Made by a program: the position numbers and the translations under genes. From Symsagittifera roscoffensis (taxonomy: Eukaryota; Xenacoelomorpha; Acoela; Convolutidae): a DNA stretch of 64,000 nt. Shown in pieces: positions 1 to 11,889 of this stretch. The notes under the pieces are model-generated. The model saw only the letters and a list, made by a program, of their open reading frames with translations. It was not told where the DNA came from and searched no databases. Position 1 is the stretch's first letter. Each line of letters begins with the position of its first letter. The stretch spans positions 17,043,802 through 17,107,801 of the forward strand of contig NC_087064.1 in assembly GCF_963678635.1 (NCBI RefSeq), given 5' to 3'.

Positions 1-840
1 TTCATAATTTCACAAAAAGAAGAAAAAATTCTAGCCTATGACGAAACACAAATCAAGCTAGCGCAAAATCAGTTCGCGTCTTTTTATGTTTCCTGTGATT
101 TGTCGAAATTAAAATATTTGGCAGCTTTTTTGAAAAGGCGCATCCTTGCAGCTAAACTTAATAAAAGCTAAAGAAAATACCTTGACTCGCAATTAAAATA
201 ATGTCTAATAGACATTAAATCTCAGGAAACTGTACTGATGGTAGCACAATTGATTAAATTTACGGCCTGACAAACCCTCTAGGCAATGTTTTCGGGCCGT
301 AAATTCAGAAACCACTGAGCAAAGCGATCGGTGAATTCTATCAACTTCATTCTATTCATGTTGATTCATCTGGAGTTGGACCAGCTTGTATGTATAACTT
401 CCATTTAAGCAAACCTTATTAACTTCGATCCCTTCATAGATGCCTCGTCAAAAAATAATCAATTATTCAGGTGGGCATCATTTCACTAAAAAAACTAAAA
501 AATATTAATAATAAAATAATAACTTGTTTCCAAACGATATCTAGTTACAGAGTTATTTATAAAAAAATTATAAATACATATTGGAATCGTTTGCAAAACC
601 CCATCAAGCCAGCACCGCCCGTTTTCAGGTGTCTCATTAAGCGGAGAACAAAAAAATTAGTTAATTTCTCCGATCCAATTCAGTAAACATTTATTGAACG
701 TAAAACCTCTTTATTCGCACCTTTAAACCATTCTCTTTATAAAAAATTAAATTTATTATTTATTATCTCGGGTAGTCTTTTCTACCCATAACCTAGAAAC
801 AAACAGAAACAAATTCTACATGTTGAGCAAAAAAAATGTC
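1..840. other. AT-rich sequence, no gene seen
   Basis: I see no conserved coding motif here on either strand. The short reading frame at 471-686 is lysine/isoleucine-rich and looks like chance. The stretch lies on the 3' side of the minus-strand oxidoreductase exon at 4620-4940, so later exons of that gene could lie here or beyond the left edge, but I did not recognise any. Confidence 0.5.
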
Positions 841-2500
841 TCAAAGCATGCCCAATAAAACCGTATTTCCTAGAATGTAATTATCCAAAAATTTATGATT
901 AAAACTATTCAATTGAAATCGAGAATCTCTATTCAAGAAATTGACCCAGGCGGGAAATAACTTTACAACAAAATTGAACATTTTTCTTATTTTAGGTGTA
1001 ATCGACGATCTGTTGAGTATATTTGTATTTATAGCTAACTTTTGATTTCTTTTTCTCTTTGAAAATATCACGTTTAACTCATGTTCAGTAATGCAGTAAT
1101 GGAATATCTCAATGGATCAACTTGGCATTCTTTTCGAATAATTTTCTCGGCTAATTTCAGAACTTCGTACGCAGAAAATTCTCTTACGGTATATATTTTT
1201 TTTCATGGAATATTTCAGTGATTGAATTCATCCTAATGTTTATAAAAAATTATTCTGATAAGCCTTTTGATTTTCATTTCCAGTTCTAACAGTTTGGTTT
1301 TGTCGGTATTTGCATAAAATAAAACTCCATATTGGATGATTGGTTGGACATCACTTTTATACGGAAATATTAATTGCTGTCCAAATAGAAACTTTCTCAA
1401 TTGAAAAAACACTCCACGGAAATGCAAAACATTAATTTTTACCTTATCAATATGTTGACGAAAATTCAATTCACAGTCAAGGTGAAATCTAAAATATTTA
1501 AAATCTTTTATTTGGGTATCAATTAAAAAACATTTGACAGGTCTTTTTGCAGTTTTTTTTTGGTCCAACAGAGGCTCATGGTCTTGGTTTTGTTGACATT
1601 TAGTGCTAATTTGTTCTTTTCTAACCAATCATTTACTTCAGGCAAAGCCGATTGATGTGCGAGAACAATATAATCTTTGTTGTTTGTGGATTTCAGAACG
1701 GTGTCATCTTAATCAGAACATTTCTGTCTTAAAAAAAGTTTGTTTCGATGTACTGATAGCGATTGTCAAGGTAGGATTCTAAGAGCTTTAAGACAGGACC
1801 TCTGAATCCCATATGTTCTAATTTTATTAGCAGATTAGAGTGATCAACTGTGTCAAAAGCCTTTGTTAGGTCTAAAAATGTATTCTGAACAGTTAGTTTT
1901 TTGTTCGATAGCAATGTTGAAACTTCTTCCAACAATATAAGGATGGTGTCAACAGTGCTCCTTTTTGATCTGAAGACAAACAGTGTTTCGGATGATACTA
2001 AACTTGTCTAATATGATTGGGCTCGTCTGAAAATTAAACGCTCAAAAAATTTTCCCAGAACTAGAAGAAGCGAAATTGGTCTACAGTTTGAGGGGTCATC
2101 GATTTTTCCTTCCTTGAAAATTGGTACAATTTTTGCAATTTTTAAACAATTTGGGTAGATTCCTGAGTCATTAAAACTTTCAGTCAAAGGGCCTGCTAGT
2201 ATAGTTTTAAATGCTTGACGAGAACAGTGTTGATATTATAGCAATCTGTACTAGATTTATTTTTTTAGACCTTCGATGGCTTCAATTAAACCAATTTTTT
2301 TTTTCAAAAACCGATTGCTGCTGACGGATAACATTATTTTCTATGCAGGTTTGCTTAGTGAAAGTCTGGCGCTAATATTTGCGAAATATTCGTTGAAAGG
2401 CGCATCGTCTTCCTTAGATATATTAATTGACTTGGAATTTTTTCTCTTTACCTCTTATTTCATTAAAAGTGTGAAAAAAAAATTTTCGTTTTAGAATTAG
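841..2500 (-). pseudogene. Degenerate LINE (non-LTR) retrotransposon, RT region and C-terminus
   Basis: Read on the minus strand, pieces of one LINE polyprotein occur in the correct order in shifting frames. Near 2420-2340 there is an FNEYFANI-type segment that precedes RT domains. At 2180-2040 there is a segment containing IVPIFKEGK and NCRPISLL. At 1935-1729 RT motif A appears as FLDLTKAFDTVDH. At about 1700 the catalytic box keeps DDTVL but has a stop codon just before it. At 1628-1233 lies the post-RT part, and 1071-841 continues the C-terminal tail. Frameshifts and stops break the frame several times, so the copy is dead. The style fits Jockey/CR1-like LINEs, but I cannot fix the clade. 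It runs in the same direction as the oxidoreductase gene whose exon lies at 4620-4940. Confidence 0.85.
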
Positions 2501-3240
2501 ACTCAAGTTTTAATTTATTTTGATAGTATTTTCGTTTCTTACGGATGATTGGGTTTTTGGCAGTTTTTATTTTTGGAACTAGATTTGTTCCGGGCATCCG
2601 TTGTTTTAACATTCAAAAATTCTTGTGGTAAACGTCGCTTTTTTGCTGCTGAATTTTTACTTCCATTTACTTTTGGGCCGAAAACCCGAAGTTACTCAAT
2701 GAAGCGATTAATTAAAAGATTTGAAGATGTGGTTGACTTCAATATTGAAAGCTTACCAGCTTTGAGGCAATGTAGAAAACCTTTTAACATTTTTTGTAAC
2801 AATAAATCATGCCAGTTTAGGCCAAAATTAATTGAGATGCCATAATACATTAAGCAGTAAATCAGTTTTGGTTCGCATAAGAGTAGCATTCGGAACACTC
2901 GACAAGATAATTTCGGGCAACAATTTGCGACGCGGACAAAAGAAGCGAACAGTTATCAGGCTTCAAATGACAAACAATTAAGTTTCTTGTATTTTGGATT
3001 TAAACGATATTAGGTTATCGAACTGGTACCCTATAGCAGTGGTTTCAATATGCTAAGATACTATGGTGGGTGGAAAATGTACGGTATGGAGGAAAACTGT
3101 TAAAAAGTTTGGAAATTCTACAAGCTCAAATTTTAAAAAAATATATATATACATACTAAAAAATTCGAGGAATTCTAACTTGCGTTACCAAAGATAACAT
3201 TGCCAGCTAGCTGACAGAAATTAAAATAAAGGCCACTTAA
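2501..3240. other. AT-rich sequence with a possible second LINE fragment
   Basis: On the minus strand, 2898-2692 encodes a stretch (YCLMYYGISINFGLNW, then LLLQKML) that resembles the C-terminal part of LINE polyproteins. It sits upstream of the pieces at 841-2500, out of the normal order, so it may be a second nested fragment. The rest shows no coding signal. Confidence 0.35.
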
Positions 3241-3800
3241 CCGCAAGAAACTTGAAAAAATGGCGAGCAGCAACTAAGCTGACAACAATTAGGTGAGCGC
3301 TCGTTGAGGTGAGAGCAAAAAAATTCTGAAATTCGAAACTTTCACGCCCTCTTCCCTCTGGAACAACACAAAAAGATTAAAAAAAACTTTTCTTACTTTC
3401 AAAAGACGCAAAATTAGATCACTAAGCCGATAAAAACTATTTAGGCCGAATAAAACTTTGAGCCAAAAAATTACAGAAATGAATCAAAATTGCTTTCAAT
3501 TACAATGAAAATTGCTAACTGCGCAAGAAAAGTCGGTGATCTGGCAAACATGCCGACAAAACATAAGCTGACAAAGGATAGGCCGATAATTTTTTGAAAT
3601 TGAACATTCCCAGTCGTAATCATAACCTCTTCAACAAGTGAGCCTGAGAAGCTTAGATATTTGAATCTATTGTCAATCAAGCTATCAAAAGCTTCAAGTG
3701 ATTTTTTGAGTTAATTGCGCCAAAACTTTTTAATTCTGATTAGACAAAAATTCGGGGTTTTATTCAGCCGTTGAGCCAAAAAAAAAGTCATATAAAAGTT
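3240..3800. repeat. Dispersed-repeat relic rich in 'aagccga / taggccgaa' words
   Basis: The stretch carries several diverged copies of short words such as actaagccgataaaa, ttaggccgaataaaa and aagctgacaa. The same words recur at 6470-6560, 13310-13350 and 44150-44420, sometimes next to other shared repeat pieces. This looks like an old interspersed element of unknown class. No terminal repeats or coding capacity were found. Confidence 0.4.
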
Positions 3801-4619
3801 TGAGCGTTAAACCACTTTGAAACTCATCGAATAAGACTTCCAAGCGAATAAAAAACTGAAATTTTACAAAACCGGAGTTTTTTAATTAACAAGCTAAATT
3901 AAAAATTCGAATAGGTTGAGTAACTAAAAAGCCAAAACAATCAACAAAACCTTCGAAATTGGAAAACTTCAATTAGGAAAAAACACGAAAATACTGATAG
4001 ACAACTCAGCCTTCCATTCTTTTTGATGAACACAGCAGCCGATACTTGCAGCTGGGAAATCAGAAAAGAAGACAAGCGACTGCAAATAAAGAAAGCCAAA
4101 AATTAAAAAAATATCATAACCTTCAGAGCCACAAAAATAGTTTCTCGCAAATTTGTTCGCTTTTCCATTATTATGTTTTTTGGTTTCAGAAATGAAAACA
4201 AAAGTGGGCCGGAAAACGAAGTCCCAAGATTATCCCTTGTTGGGATATTTCTTTTTCAAATTCGATTCTACATTTTTATTCAAAGTTTTAGTGTAATACA
4301 AGAGCGAAACAGCCCACAAAATTGTAGTTTTTGAAGTTTTATTTGCAATTTTTATTCTAGCTACGACCCCTATATATTCAACTAATAATTGAGTTTTTGA
4401 ACGCCAAAAAGGGGTCGAGCTTGGAAAAAACCAACGGCCGAACTTTCCTATGCCAAAAAAGTAAGCTGACATCACAATCAGCATTCTCTGATTTCGAAGT
4501 TCCTGATTAATTTTTTTGATTACCTTACCGTAGGGTTACTAATTCATCACTTCTGGCTCGAAGTAACTCACCGTTTTGATATTCTCACTGGATTCTCAGA
4601 AGCAACCTTCAGTACTCAC
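3800..4619. other. Intronic or downstream sequence, no gene seen
   Basis: AT-rich sequence just 3' (minus strand) of the splice donor at 4619. I looked for the rest of a ferredoxin-reductase-type FAD/NAD module and did not recognise it. The open frame at 4484-4230 (minus) has no matching motif. Confidence 0.45.
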
Positions 4620-4940
4620 CTAGATTGTAAGGTCGACACACTTTCGCACCATCTTTGTCGTACAAAGTTAGGAAGAAATGGGCGCCAAGAGGGATTTTGT
4701 TGAGAGCATTTTTAGCTTTCAACTTGAACTCGAACGTGTCATGAGTCAGCTGTCTCTTCTCAATTATAGTCATAGTTCCCCATGCAGGTATGACCAAATT
4801 AGAGACAAGAGCTTTGTTCACGAATGTCTGTAGTTTGCCCACATAGTATTCGTCCAGCATCATGGCAACGTGAGGTTCATGGCTTGATTCGAAAGCGTAG
4901 GAACATTCGGTTCCGGCATAAGCTGCAAACAGCTCGCTTC
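4620..4940 (-). CDS. Oxidoreductase exon: second half of cytochrome b5 domain plus start of FAD domain
   Basis: This minus-strand exon starts after an acceptor (tgttgtgtag, AG at 4942-4941) and ends at a donor (G|GTGAGT, GT at 4619-4618). It opens with the second half of a cytochrome b5 domain: SELFAAYAG, then FESSHEP with the second haem-ligand His, and the closing helix ending YYVGKL. A linker follows, then the first strands of a cytochrome b5 reductase/nitrate reductase FAD domain with the flavin-binding signature CRPYN. Its entry phase (two bases completing a codon begun with one G) matches the donor at 42178 exactly, and joining the two restores one continuous b5 domain. The exon ends in phase 1, so more FAD/NAD exons are expected at lower coordinates or outside the window. 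The family moves electrons from NAD(P)H through FAD and haem to a molybdopterin site. Confidence 0.85.
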
Positions 4941-5550
4941 CTACACAACAACATTTATTTATGCAAATTTTAAGTCGGTTGGACTTAGATAACTATGCAC
5001 CGATGACAGGTTGTACGACTTGCGCTTAGAAAAAAAAGGAATTCCTTAAATCAAATCATGAAGACGAAAATTAATTCCTCGTATTTTTTTTAAATTTTAA
5101 ATGCTTTACAACTCGTATTCGCACTTCAAAATTTACTGATTACAAGATTCAATAACAGGTGTTCATTTATTTATTCATTGCTATACACACCAAACTAAAC
5201 TCTGATTACCATGGCATCAATTCAGTACACTTACAATGCAGAAAAAATTTGGCATCAATACAGTACACTTACACTGGAGAAAACATTGAAATGAAATAAG
5301 TTGAATTAAACACGTTCGTTTTTCTCGTATCTATGATTAAAACTGATTGTTTTTAGTTAGAAAATTGTGTTACTAGGATCCAAAAACTAACGCCAATTAT
5401 GGCTATCCAGGAAAGCTCAGCCAAAAATTGAGAAGTACAAACAAACTCCTTACATCTCCAAAACAGCGCACAGAAACAAAACAAGGTTTAATTTTATAGT
5501 CAAACAGTCCGAATTTTTTATCTCTAATATTGTACGCTTTATTAACAATT
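4941..5550. other. Region upstream of the LIM gene, with a short direct repeat
   Basis: This stretch separates the oxidoreductase exon on the minus strand from the LIM start codon on the plus strand, so it should hold the LIM promoter. I could not identify a core promoter motif. A tandem duplication of about 38 bp (unit beginning ggcatcaat and containing cagtacacttaca) lies near 5213-5290. Confidence 0.4.
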
Positions 5551-5583
5551 ATGCCCGAAGAACGTTGCGACAAATGCTTCAAG
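5551..5583 (+). CDS. Two-LIM protein gene, exon 1
   Basis: The exon encodes only 11 residues (MPEERCDKCFK) and ends at a consensus donor, AAG|GTAAGC, in phase 0. The residues supply the first zinc-binding CxxC pair of LIM domain 1. The exon at 13871, also phase 0, supplies the following His-x2-Cys and later ligands with correct LIM spacing. ATG is the only sensible start because the protein begins just before the first zinc ligand. LIM domains are double zinc fingers that bind other proteins; small LIM-only proteins often work at actin structures or in transcription complexes. No other domain is present, so the role of this protein is not known. Confidence 0.75.
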
Positions 5584-7280
5584 GTAAGCTATTTTGATTT
5601 CATGTGTGAAAAATAAGGACCAATCCATCAATGAACTCTTCCCAATGGTATTCAAGGATATCCATTTTTGGCCAATCATCTCTAAATATCAAAGCGCGAA
5701 GAGGAGTTCGCACTTAAAAACGCAATTTTGCTGAAAAGTATCCGACGGCGGCAGAGCAATAAGCGGAATGGTCTAAGAGCAAAATGGGTCCAATAGCAAG
5801 AAAAAAAGAAAAAAAAACAACTTTTATTGACTTAACGGGCTATTTGATAAAACAATTATTAGAACATCTTCAATAATACCAAGAAAATGCATAAGTAATG
5901 CATGAATTGAAAAATTTCATCAAGTTTTTAGAATGAATTAGAAAAAAATCTTGATTAAATTACACAAATATGCAAAAAATCTTCGTTTCTTTGATAATAT
6001 TGACAATTCTTATACATAATTTACCGATTAGCATATAAAGGGTAATATTTTACTGTTTCTCTGCTCCTGGACTCATTCTGCTTATTGACTGGCCACCGTT
6101 TCCGACACAGGCTACTGAAAACGCGTTTTAAGCCCTTTTTCCCCAAATTAACAGCGGTGCGAAGCTTTTCACATATTTGAAAAGGTTTTGAAAATTATTT
6201 CTGACAATAAGAAACTCAGCAAAACTCAAATACCATATACTGAAAAAGAATCGAATATAAAATCATTATTTGTCAGTCGAAATTTTTTGGGTTTTTTAAT
6301 CACACAGAGGCGAAACGGAGTTTGATTTAAAAACCTTTTTACCTTGGTCTCGACTGATGTTCGAATACAGGAATGACCAGGCAATACAGAAAATCAGAGA
6401 TGGTGAATTTACAAAATAAAGGGCGAATTTCAATTACTGTGCAAATTGTTCAATTAAACAAAATTCATGCTTTCGAAACTAAGCCGACAAAAAATAAGCA
6501 GAGACAATAGTCCGACAATTCAAGTTTTGCAGCAAAATAAAATAAATTTCAAAAACGCTATTTAAAAACAAGGATAGCCGGTTACTGTGCAAGTAGCAGA
6601 GAATGTCCCGACCATAGTCTTTAGAAAACTACGGCTTAGAAAAATTTATTCCAAATTAGTGTAATTTTTTCTGCTGGGTGGGATAAAAAAATCTGATGTA
6701 AAAATATAGTTTAGGCAGGGCATATTAGAGACAGTCATAGTAATAGAAGCAAATTGGACAAAAAATTTGTAGAAAAATGACTAGAAAAACTAAAAAGTAA
6801 AAAGAAATTAAATTTTTTGCAGTAAATTTTTGTATTTTTTTGAAGTTTTTGGTTCCCAAGATGAAGCTAAGAAACTAGTTTTACTTGCTTAAATTTAAGT
6901 TCTAAGGTCTGAAATCAGGCATAATTTAGCTGTTGTAAGCCTGCTCGCTTGCAATATTCGCTCGAATTAGGGCGAAAAATCAAAAACTTCGAACCAGTTT
7001 TTCTCGACAACAGTGGTTCGAATCACAAGTGAAAAGGCTTTAAAAAGATATATCACTCAAACCAGTCCGATGATTATTTGTGGTATTTGATTTAACGTGA
7101 AAAATAAAAAGAAAAAACTAAAACACACCCGAATACAAAGTTCCTCCCCCTTTTCAATGGTCGGAACAAAAACAAAGTCCAGCCGGAATTCGGGGTCCAG
7201 ACATGACAATTCAACAACAAGCGATTTACAACTTAAGCAAATGTGAATGCGCCCAAAATAGTCCTCGAAAATTGAAATTT
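5584..7280. other. LIM intron 1, 5' part: AT-rich, repeat relics only
   Basis: No coding region is recognised. A word seen at 6301-6320 (cacagaggcgaa) recurs near 8000-8016 and 43980-43992, and the 6470-6560 part shares 'aagccgaca' words with 3240-3800. These point to old interspersed repeats. Confidence 0.4.
7050..7166 (+). repeat. Dispersed repeat, copy A ('tatatcactcaa...atggtcggaac')
   Basis: The segment begins tatatcactcaa, continues through ccgatgattatttgtgg and acacccgaatacaaag, and ends atggtcggaac. The same ordered words occur at 42015-42128 (plus) and 43902-43974 (minus). Just upstream, at 7015-7050, is a box-B-like ggttcgaatc followed by gtgaaaaggcttt, which suggests that the family is the body of a tRNA-derived SINE. 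A similar gttcgaatcccgactg...gggcttta piece is seen at 35085-35115. Confidence 0.5.
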
Positions 7281-7284
7281 TTGT

Positions 7285-7340
7285 TGAGGCGGATTGAAAC
7301 CTACGACCAGATTTTGACTCGCACGTCCTCGCATCGGCGG
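7285..7340 (-). repeat. tRNA-like SINE head (fragment)
   Basis: Read on the minus strand, a box-B-like GGTTTCAATCC (7301-7291) follows an anticodon-arm-like stretch (GCGAGTCAAAATCTGG) at the spacing of a tRNA. The acceptor stem is not convincing, so this is a SINE head or tRNA pseudogene rather than a working tRNA. Confidence 0.4.
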
Positions 7341-8140
7341 GCCCTTAAAAAGAACTTAAACTAGATACCACTAAAACTAGCCGCACCGGCCCTTAAAAAG
7401 AACTAAAACTAGCCACCACTAAAGCACTACATATGCTAAGATACTGCCAATGCTATACAGCAAAAGTCAAACCAAATATAAATATACACAAAAATTGCAT
7501 ATTTCCGAAAATAATTGAATTGAAAAAGACAAAAATATGGTTGAGAAACTCAAATTGCCTCATATGCCAAAAACAACTAGGAACAAAAGTAATCTATTCC
7601 TGTGCAACTACGACAGGAAAATCTGAATTACCTTCGAAGAACAAAAAAGGGAAAATTTTCAACGCAATTTCTTGAAGTCTTGTTAGCGCCGAGATGGCGC
7701 TAACTGATGGTTCCAATACTGCTCTATACGAGCTTGATTAAATAAACTATTATAAAAAATTTAGACTGTACAATAAGAAATTATCATTTCATCGTCAAAT
7801 TTATAATAGACTCGCTCATAACAAAAAAAAATTAGAATAATTTTCTTCACACTCTAATCGTCGAATCAAGCACGACTGGAACGTCTCCAAATAATATATC
7901 ACTTACCCCGTCCTATATTTAATTGTGGTAACAGATTATGCGTGGGAAAAAGGTTCTGTGGCTTACCAACGATTTTTTGTTAAAAAAAAACAATTAACCG
8001 TTACACAGAGGCGAAGCTGTGAATCGCAAACACAAGCGAGAAAAAGGCAAAAATTAGCTGTAAATAAAACAAGAAAAATAAGAGAGAAAGAAAATGTTTG
8101 AGATTTGAATTTTTCCAAAGAAATAACATATCTCTTAATG
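7341..8140. other. LIM intron 1: no gene recognised
   Basis: An 80-codon frame at 7433-7675 has several cysteines but no known motif and no splice context, so I do not call it. The stretch 7881-7980 resembles the dispersed repeat of 7050-7166 in degenerate form. Confidence 0.4.
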
Positions 8141-9040
8141 TCTCAAAAAATAAAGGAGTAGCCAATTCTGCATGAAAAATTTGCGCAACCGCTTCTTCCG
8201 ATTGAACTCATCTCAGATTTGATTGGATAGTTTTAAAGAACCTTCAAAAAGTTTCTTAAAAAATGGTCGTTCAAAACTTGAATTTTCGAAATCCGTATTT
8301 TTTCTGCTAAAAACAGGTCTTGGCCGGTAAAGTAGAGAAAATTTCCAAAGTCGGGTTTCTCGATCGAACATTTAACCTGAGAATTGGCACGGTAATTTTC
8401 GAGTGAAGTAAAAAACTTCAACAAAAACGATTTCAAAGCTTAAATTTATTTAAATACATTTTTTTAGAGAAATTGGGCGTAACAAAATATGAAGGTAAGC
8501 TTCAAACAACATGTTGTGTCTATTAAATCTTTGATATCAGATTTGGCAGGATAGTTAACCAGAAGTGCAAAAAACGGTCAACAAATCAGAAAGTTGACAT
8601 TTCCGAGAATCATAGCTTTTTGCTTAAAAAATTTTGGGCTGAGCCGCTTATGCAGAAGAGATTCACCCAAGTTATTATTTCGATTGAACCCAAAACCACA
8701 GGTTTGGCAGTGTAATTTTCGAGAAAAAACCAGAAGTCAAAAATAACTTTTTGTATAAAACAAACTGAGCGTAGTCGCGTACCCAAAAGAGCTTACCAAA
8801 GCCCGTTCTTTTGACCCAAAACCTCAGATATGGAGGGTTTTTTGGATTAAAAAACGCTCAGAAAATCAAAAAATCGATTTTTCACGACCTTAGGTCCAGG
8901 AGGTTGGGTTTCGCGAAACGTCAAAAAGATTCAAAATACAATTATCTTAATCTGAAGACCATAATTTTTCAATTAAAAACAGTTTGGGCGTAGCCGCTTA
9001 AAAAGGAGAGCTTTTCAAATCTCTTCTAATCAATTGAACC
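8140..9040 (+). repeat. Degenerate tandem array, unit about 130-170 bp
   Basis: A set of words recurs in the same order. 'gattgaac(c)caaaacc' or 'cctgagaattggc' is followed by 'ggca.ggtaattttcgag' or 'ggcaggatagtt', and later by 'tgggcgtagccgctta'. Copies are near 8200, 8365, 8530, 8690, 8815 and 8990, giving intervals of roughly 130-170 bp. Divergence between copies is high. This is an old satellite-like array, or the core of a decayed satellite-bearing transposon like the Helitrons described below. Confidence 0.5.
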
Positions 9041-9511
9041 GATAGAACGAAAGAAAAACCAAAATAATTGGTCAAATATTCAACCAACTTTTTCGAAGGC
9101 TGTAGACAAAGATACAGAGAAAAAAGATACGAGGGGAGTGCAGGTACACAAGTGTGTAAAAGATCTTTTTATGTATACAGCCTTTCGAAAATCGGTAGAT
9201 TTGCAAAAAGAGGTGAAAATTTCCAAAAAAAAATATATATTAAACATTATTTTCTTTCAATTATTTTCTGATCTCGCATGTGTAATCAAAACAGGTATTA
9301 CAAATCAAAAAAGATTTTTTTCCGATATCAGCAGTACATTACAGCTTCTCGAGCTGACTTTTCAAGAAAACAGCTTTGATCATTTATTTCTCAAAGGAGC
9401 TTTTGATAACTTCGATTTTTCAGTTTTAAGCAAGGCAACTATTTTGAAAAATCAAGCCAGATGAAAGTTAAATTATCGGCTTGAACAAGTTTATCATTGG
9501 TCCACCAACAA

Positions 9512-9519
9512 AGCATAAC
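9512..9519 (+). repeat. 8-bp target-site duplication, left (AGCATAAC)
   Basis: AGCATAAC directly precedes the hAT-type terminus at 9520 and recurs exactly at 9950-9957 after the right terminus. Eight-base duplications are the hAT signature. Confidence 0.9.
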
Positions 9520-9949
9520 CAGGGTTGGCATGTTATTTAACATTGTTATTTAACATTGAATTTAACTTACAGTGTTATTTATAATTTCTAACAGTGATGT
9601 TAGCTATTTCTTAGAAATAAGAGTAATTCTTAGAAAAACACAACGCAGCTATACTGCATGCTTGTTCCGAAACGATTGTAGCGAATCCCGAACGGATGAA
9701 AAAAAAATTTCAAACCAATTGCAGTTTCACTTGACAAACTACAGAGCGAAAAATCTCACCTGACGTATGGGAAGCTTCGTGCTCAACTCGGCGCTGAGAA
9801 AGCCGGAAAGTTGGCGTTTCTGTTCAAGAAACTCAACTCTTGTTGATATGTTAATTTAATTAACAATTTAACAAAAATAACATGTTTTTTTTCGATAAAT
9901 AACAGTTAGTTTGTTATTTTTGTTTTTAACTTACATTTTGCCAACCCTG
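9520..9949. mobile_element. Non-autonomous hAT-family element (MITE-like)
   Basis: The 430-bp element has perfect 11-bp terminal inverted repeats (CAGGGTTGGCA at 9520-9530 and its complement at 9939-9949) and is flanked by the perfect 8-bp duplication AGCATAAC. The CAGGGTTGGCA-type terminus and 8-bp duplication are diagnostic of hAT transposons. The inside is AT-rich with subterminal repeats of 'gttatttaacatt' and encodes no transposase, so it would have been moved by a hAT transposase from elsewhere. The intact duplication suggests a fairly young insertion into LIM intron 1. Confidence 0.92.
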
Positions 9950-9957
9950 AGCATAAC
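9950..9957 (+). repeat. 8-bp target-site duplication, right (AGCATAAC)
   Basis: Exact copy of 9512-9519 at the right edge of the hAT-type element. Confidence 0.9.
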
Positions 9958-10357
9958 CCTGCAAGATGAATCCAGATACCGTCTACATGACATTCTAAAC
10001 ACTCAACGCTTCATTTCTATAATTCTTATCCAGGTAAGTGCCCTAACTATGGCCTATCATCAGCGTGCAACCCAAAAATCAACGTCCACTCCCAAACCAT
10101 CAGCATTTACCCCGTTGCTATCGTCAGATTACTATCCAGAAAAAAAGCAGCGTCCGACCTCAGGAACATTAATGTTAAATCCAGGTCAAATCTAGCCTCT
10201 CTTTGCAAAACTCTAGAGCTGTACTTAACGAAATTACCGAGCATAAGAGTTGCCAAACCAGGGATGGGTCAATAGCGAAATGGAATAAATACCGTTAGAG
10301 GTGAACTTATAAGTAAGCTGGGCCTTTCTCACATTTTTCCGCCGTAATTAAACATTA

Positions 10358-11889
10358 CTAGCGTGTAACGCACCCCCCGGTGCTTCAAACTTTTAACAAC
10401 TCATATAAAACCGCATATATTGGATATAAGATCCGCATCCATTGAGTGTACCCTGACAGCACCCAATTACAGGGTCGGCATTTTCAAATTTTGTAAAGTT
10501 GTTTTATTCAAGCTTTTTTAATTCAAAATTTGAAAAATTTAATTCAAAATTTGAAAAAAAATAGTGAAGTTTTTTATATGTAAATGTTTTGAAATGTTTT
10601 ATAAAATTAAATAAGAAATGTCACATCTCGAAAACTTAAAGCAATTAACCAGTCGCATTTTGACGCAAGATTTTCATCTCCTGTGAGTAATCTTACAGTA
10701 CCCAACTATAGCGTTGGGAATTTTCAAATTTGAGAAACTTCAAACTTAAGTTTTCTACAATTTTTTTTTGAAAAACCAAAAGACACCATATGGGGAAAAC
10801 TACAATGATTTGAGCAGTCATATTTGGAGAATAGATTCGCACCCTCTGCGAGCACTCTGACAGCCCCCAACTACAGGGTTAGGAAATTCAAATTTTGAAA
10901 CAAAATTTTAAATTTAGGTTTTCTGAAAACTTTTAGAAAAATCACAAAAAACGTCAATTATGGAAAACTACAAATATGTGAGCAGTCATATTTGGAGGCG
11001 AAATTCGCAATCCCTGAGAGTACTCTGAGAGTCCCCAAATAAAGGTTTGGGAATTCCATTTTTAATTTTCAGAAAATTTTTTGGATTATCACAAAAAACG
11101 TCATATCTCGAAAACTAAAATGATTTGAGCAGTCATATTTGGGGAAAAAAATGCAACTGTTGGAAGTACACTGACAAAACCTCACTATAGAGATTGGAAC
11201 TTCAAATTTGGCAACTTTTTTAATATCTAAGTTCTTTGAATAATTAGAAAAAAAAACATAACAAACGTCACATCTCGGAAACTAAGGACCTTTAATCAGT
11301 CGCATTTGGACGCAAGATTTGCGATTTGGAACTCCTGAGAGTACCCTCACAGTAACCAACTAAAAAATTGGGGATTTCAATTCTTTTGAATTTTTCAAAA
11401 TCTAACTTTTCTGAAAAATAAAAAGAAATCATAAGCCAAGCCATATCTCGAAAATTACAAGGATCTGAGAGTCATATTTGAAGGCAAGATTCGCGACCCT
11501 TGAGAAAATTCTGACAGCACTCCACTACAGGGTTGGGCATTTCAAGTTTTGTAAATTATTTTTTAAATTGAGTTTTCTGAAAATGTTTGAAAAAAATCAC
11601 AAAAATCGTCGTATCTCGTACACTAAAAGAATTTGGGCATTCAAAATCGGAGGCCAAATTTGCAACTCCCTAGGAGAAACGCTGACAGCATCGCACTATT
11701 GGGCTGCTTATTTTACCCTCGGTAAGTATACACTGAGTTCAAACTGGAAATCGAAAAAAAAACAACCATTGCAATATACGATATAGCTTAAACGTGAAAA
11801 AAAAAATCCTGCGTTAAACATGCAAAAAATACCTTGAAAAAGCTTAAGAATGGCGAGATAGTGAAGCCCGCATTTAAATGTATAATAGA
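10358..11889 (-). mobile_element. Helitron-like element 1 with satellite core (non-autonomous)
   Basis: On the minus strand the element begins TCTATTATACATTT (11889 downward) and ends with a GC-rich hairpin (GCACC...GGTGC at 10370-10381) about 10 nt before a terminal CTAG, followed by host T. The 5' TC, the 3' hairpin and CTRR|T are Helitron hallmarks. There are no inverted repeats or target duplication, as expected for rolling-circle transposons. The inside is a diverged tandem array with a unit of about 150-170 bp (recurring 'acagcacccaactacaggg', 'atctcgaaaact', 'gagcagtcatatttgga'). No Rep/helicase is encoded. Both ends match those of 36828-42015. The base before the 5' end is T here rather than the usual A. 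Confidence 0.75.

Noticed and set aside
471-686. 71-codon plus-strand ORF
   Set aside because: Lys/Ile/Asn-rich, no motif, no splice context; expected by chance in AT-rich DNA.
7433-7675. 80-codon ORF with several cysteines
   Set aside because: The Cys spacing does not fit a known zinc-binding domain and no splice sites or relatives are visible.
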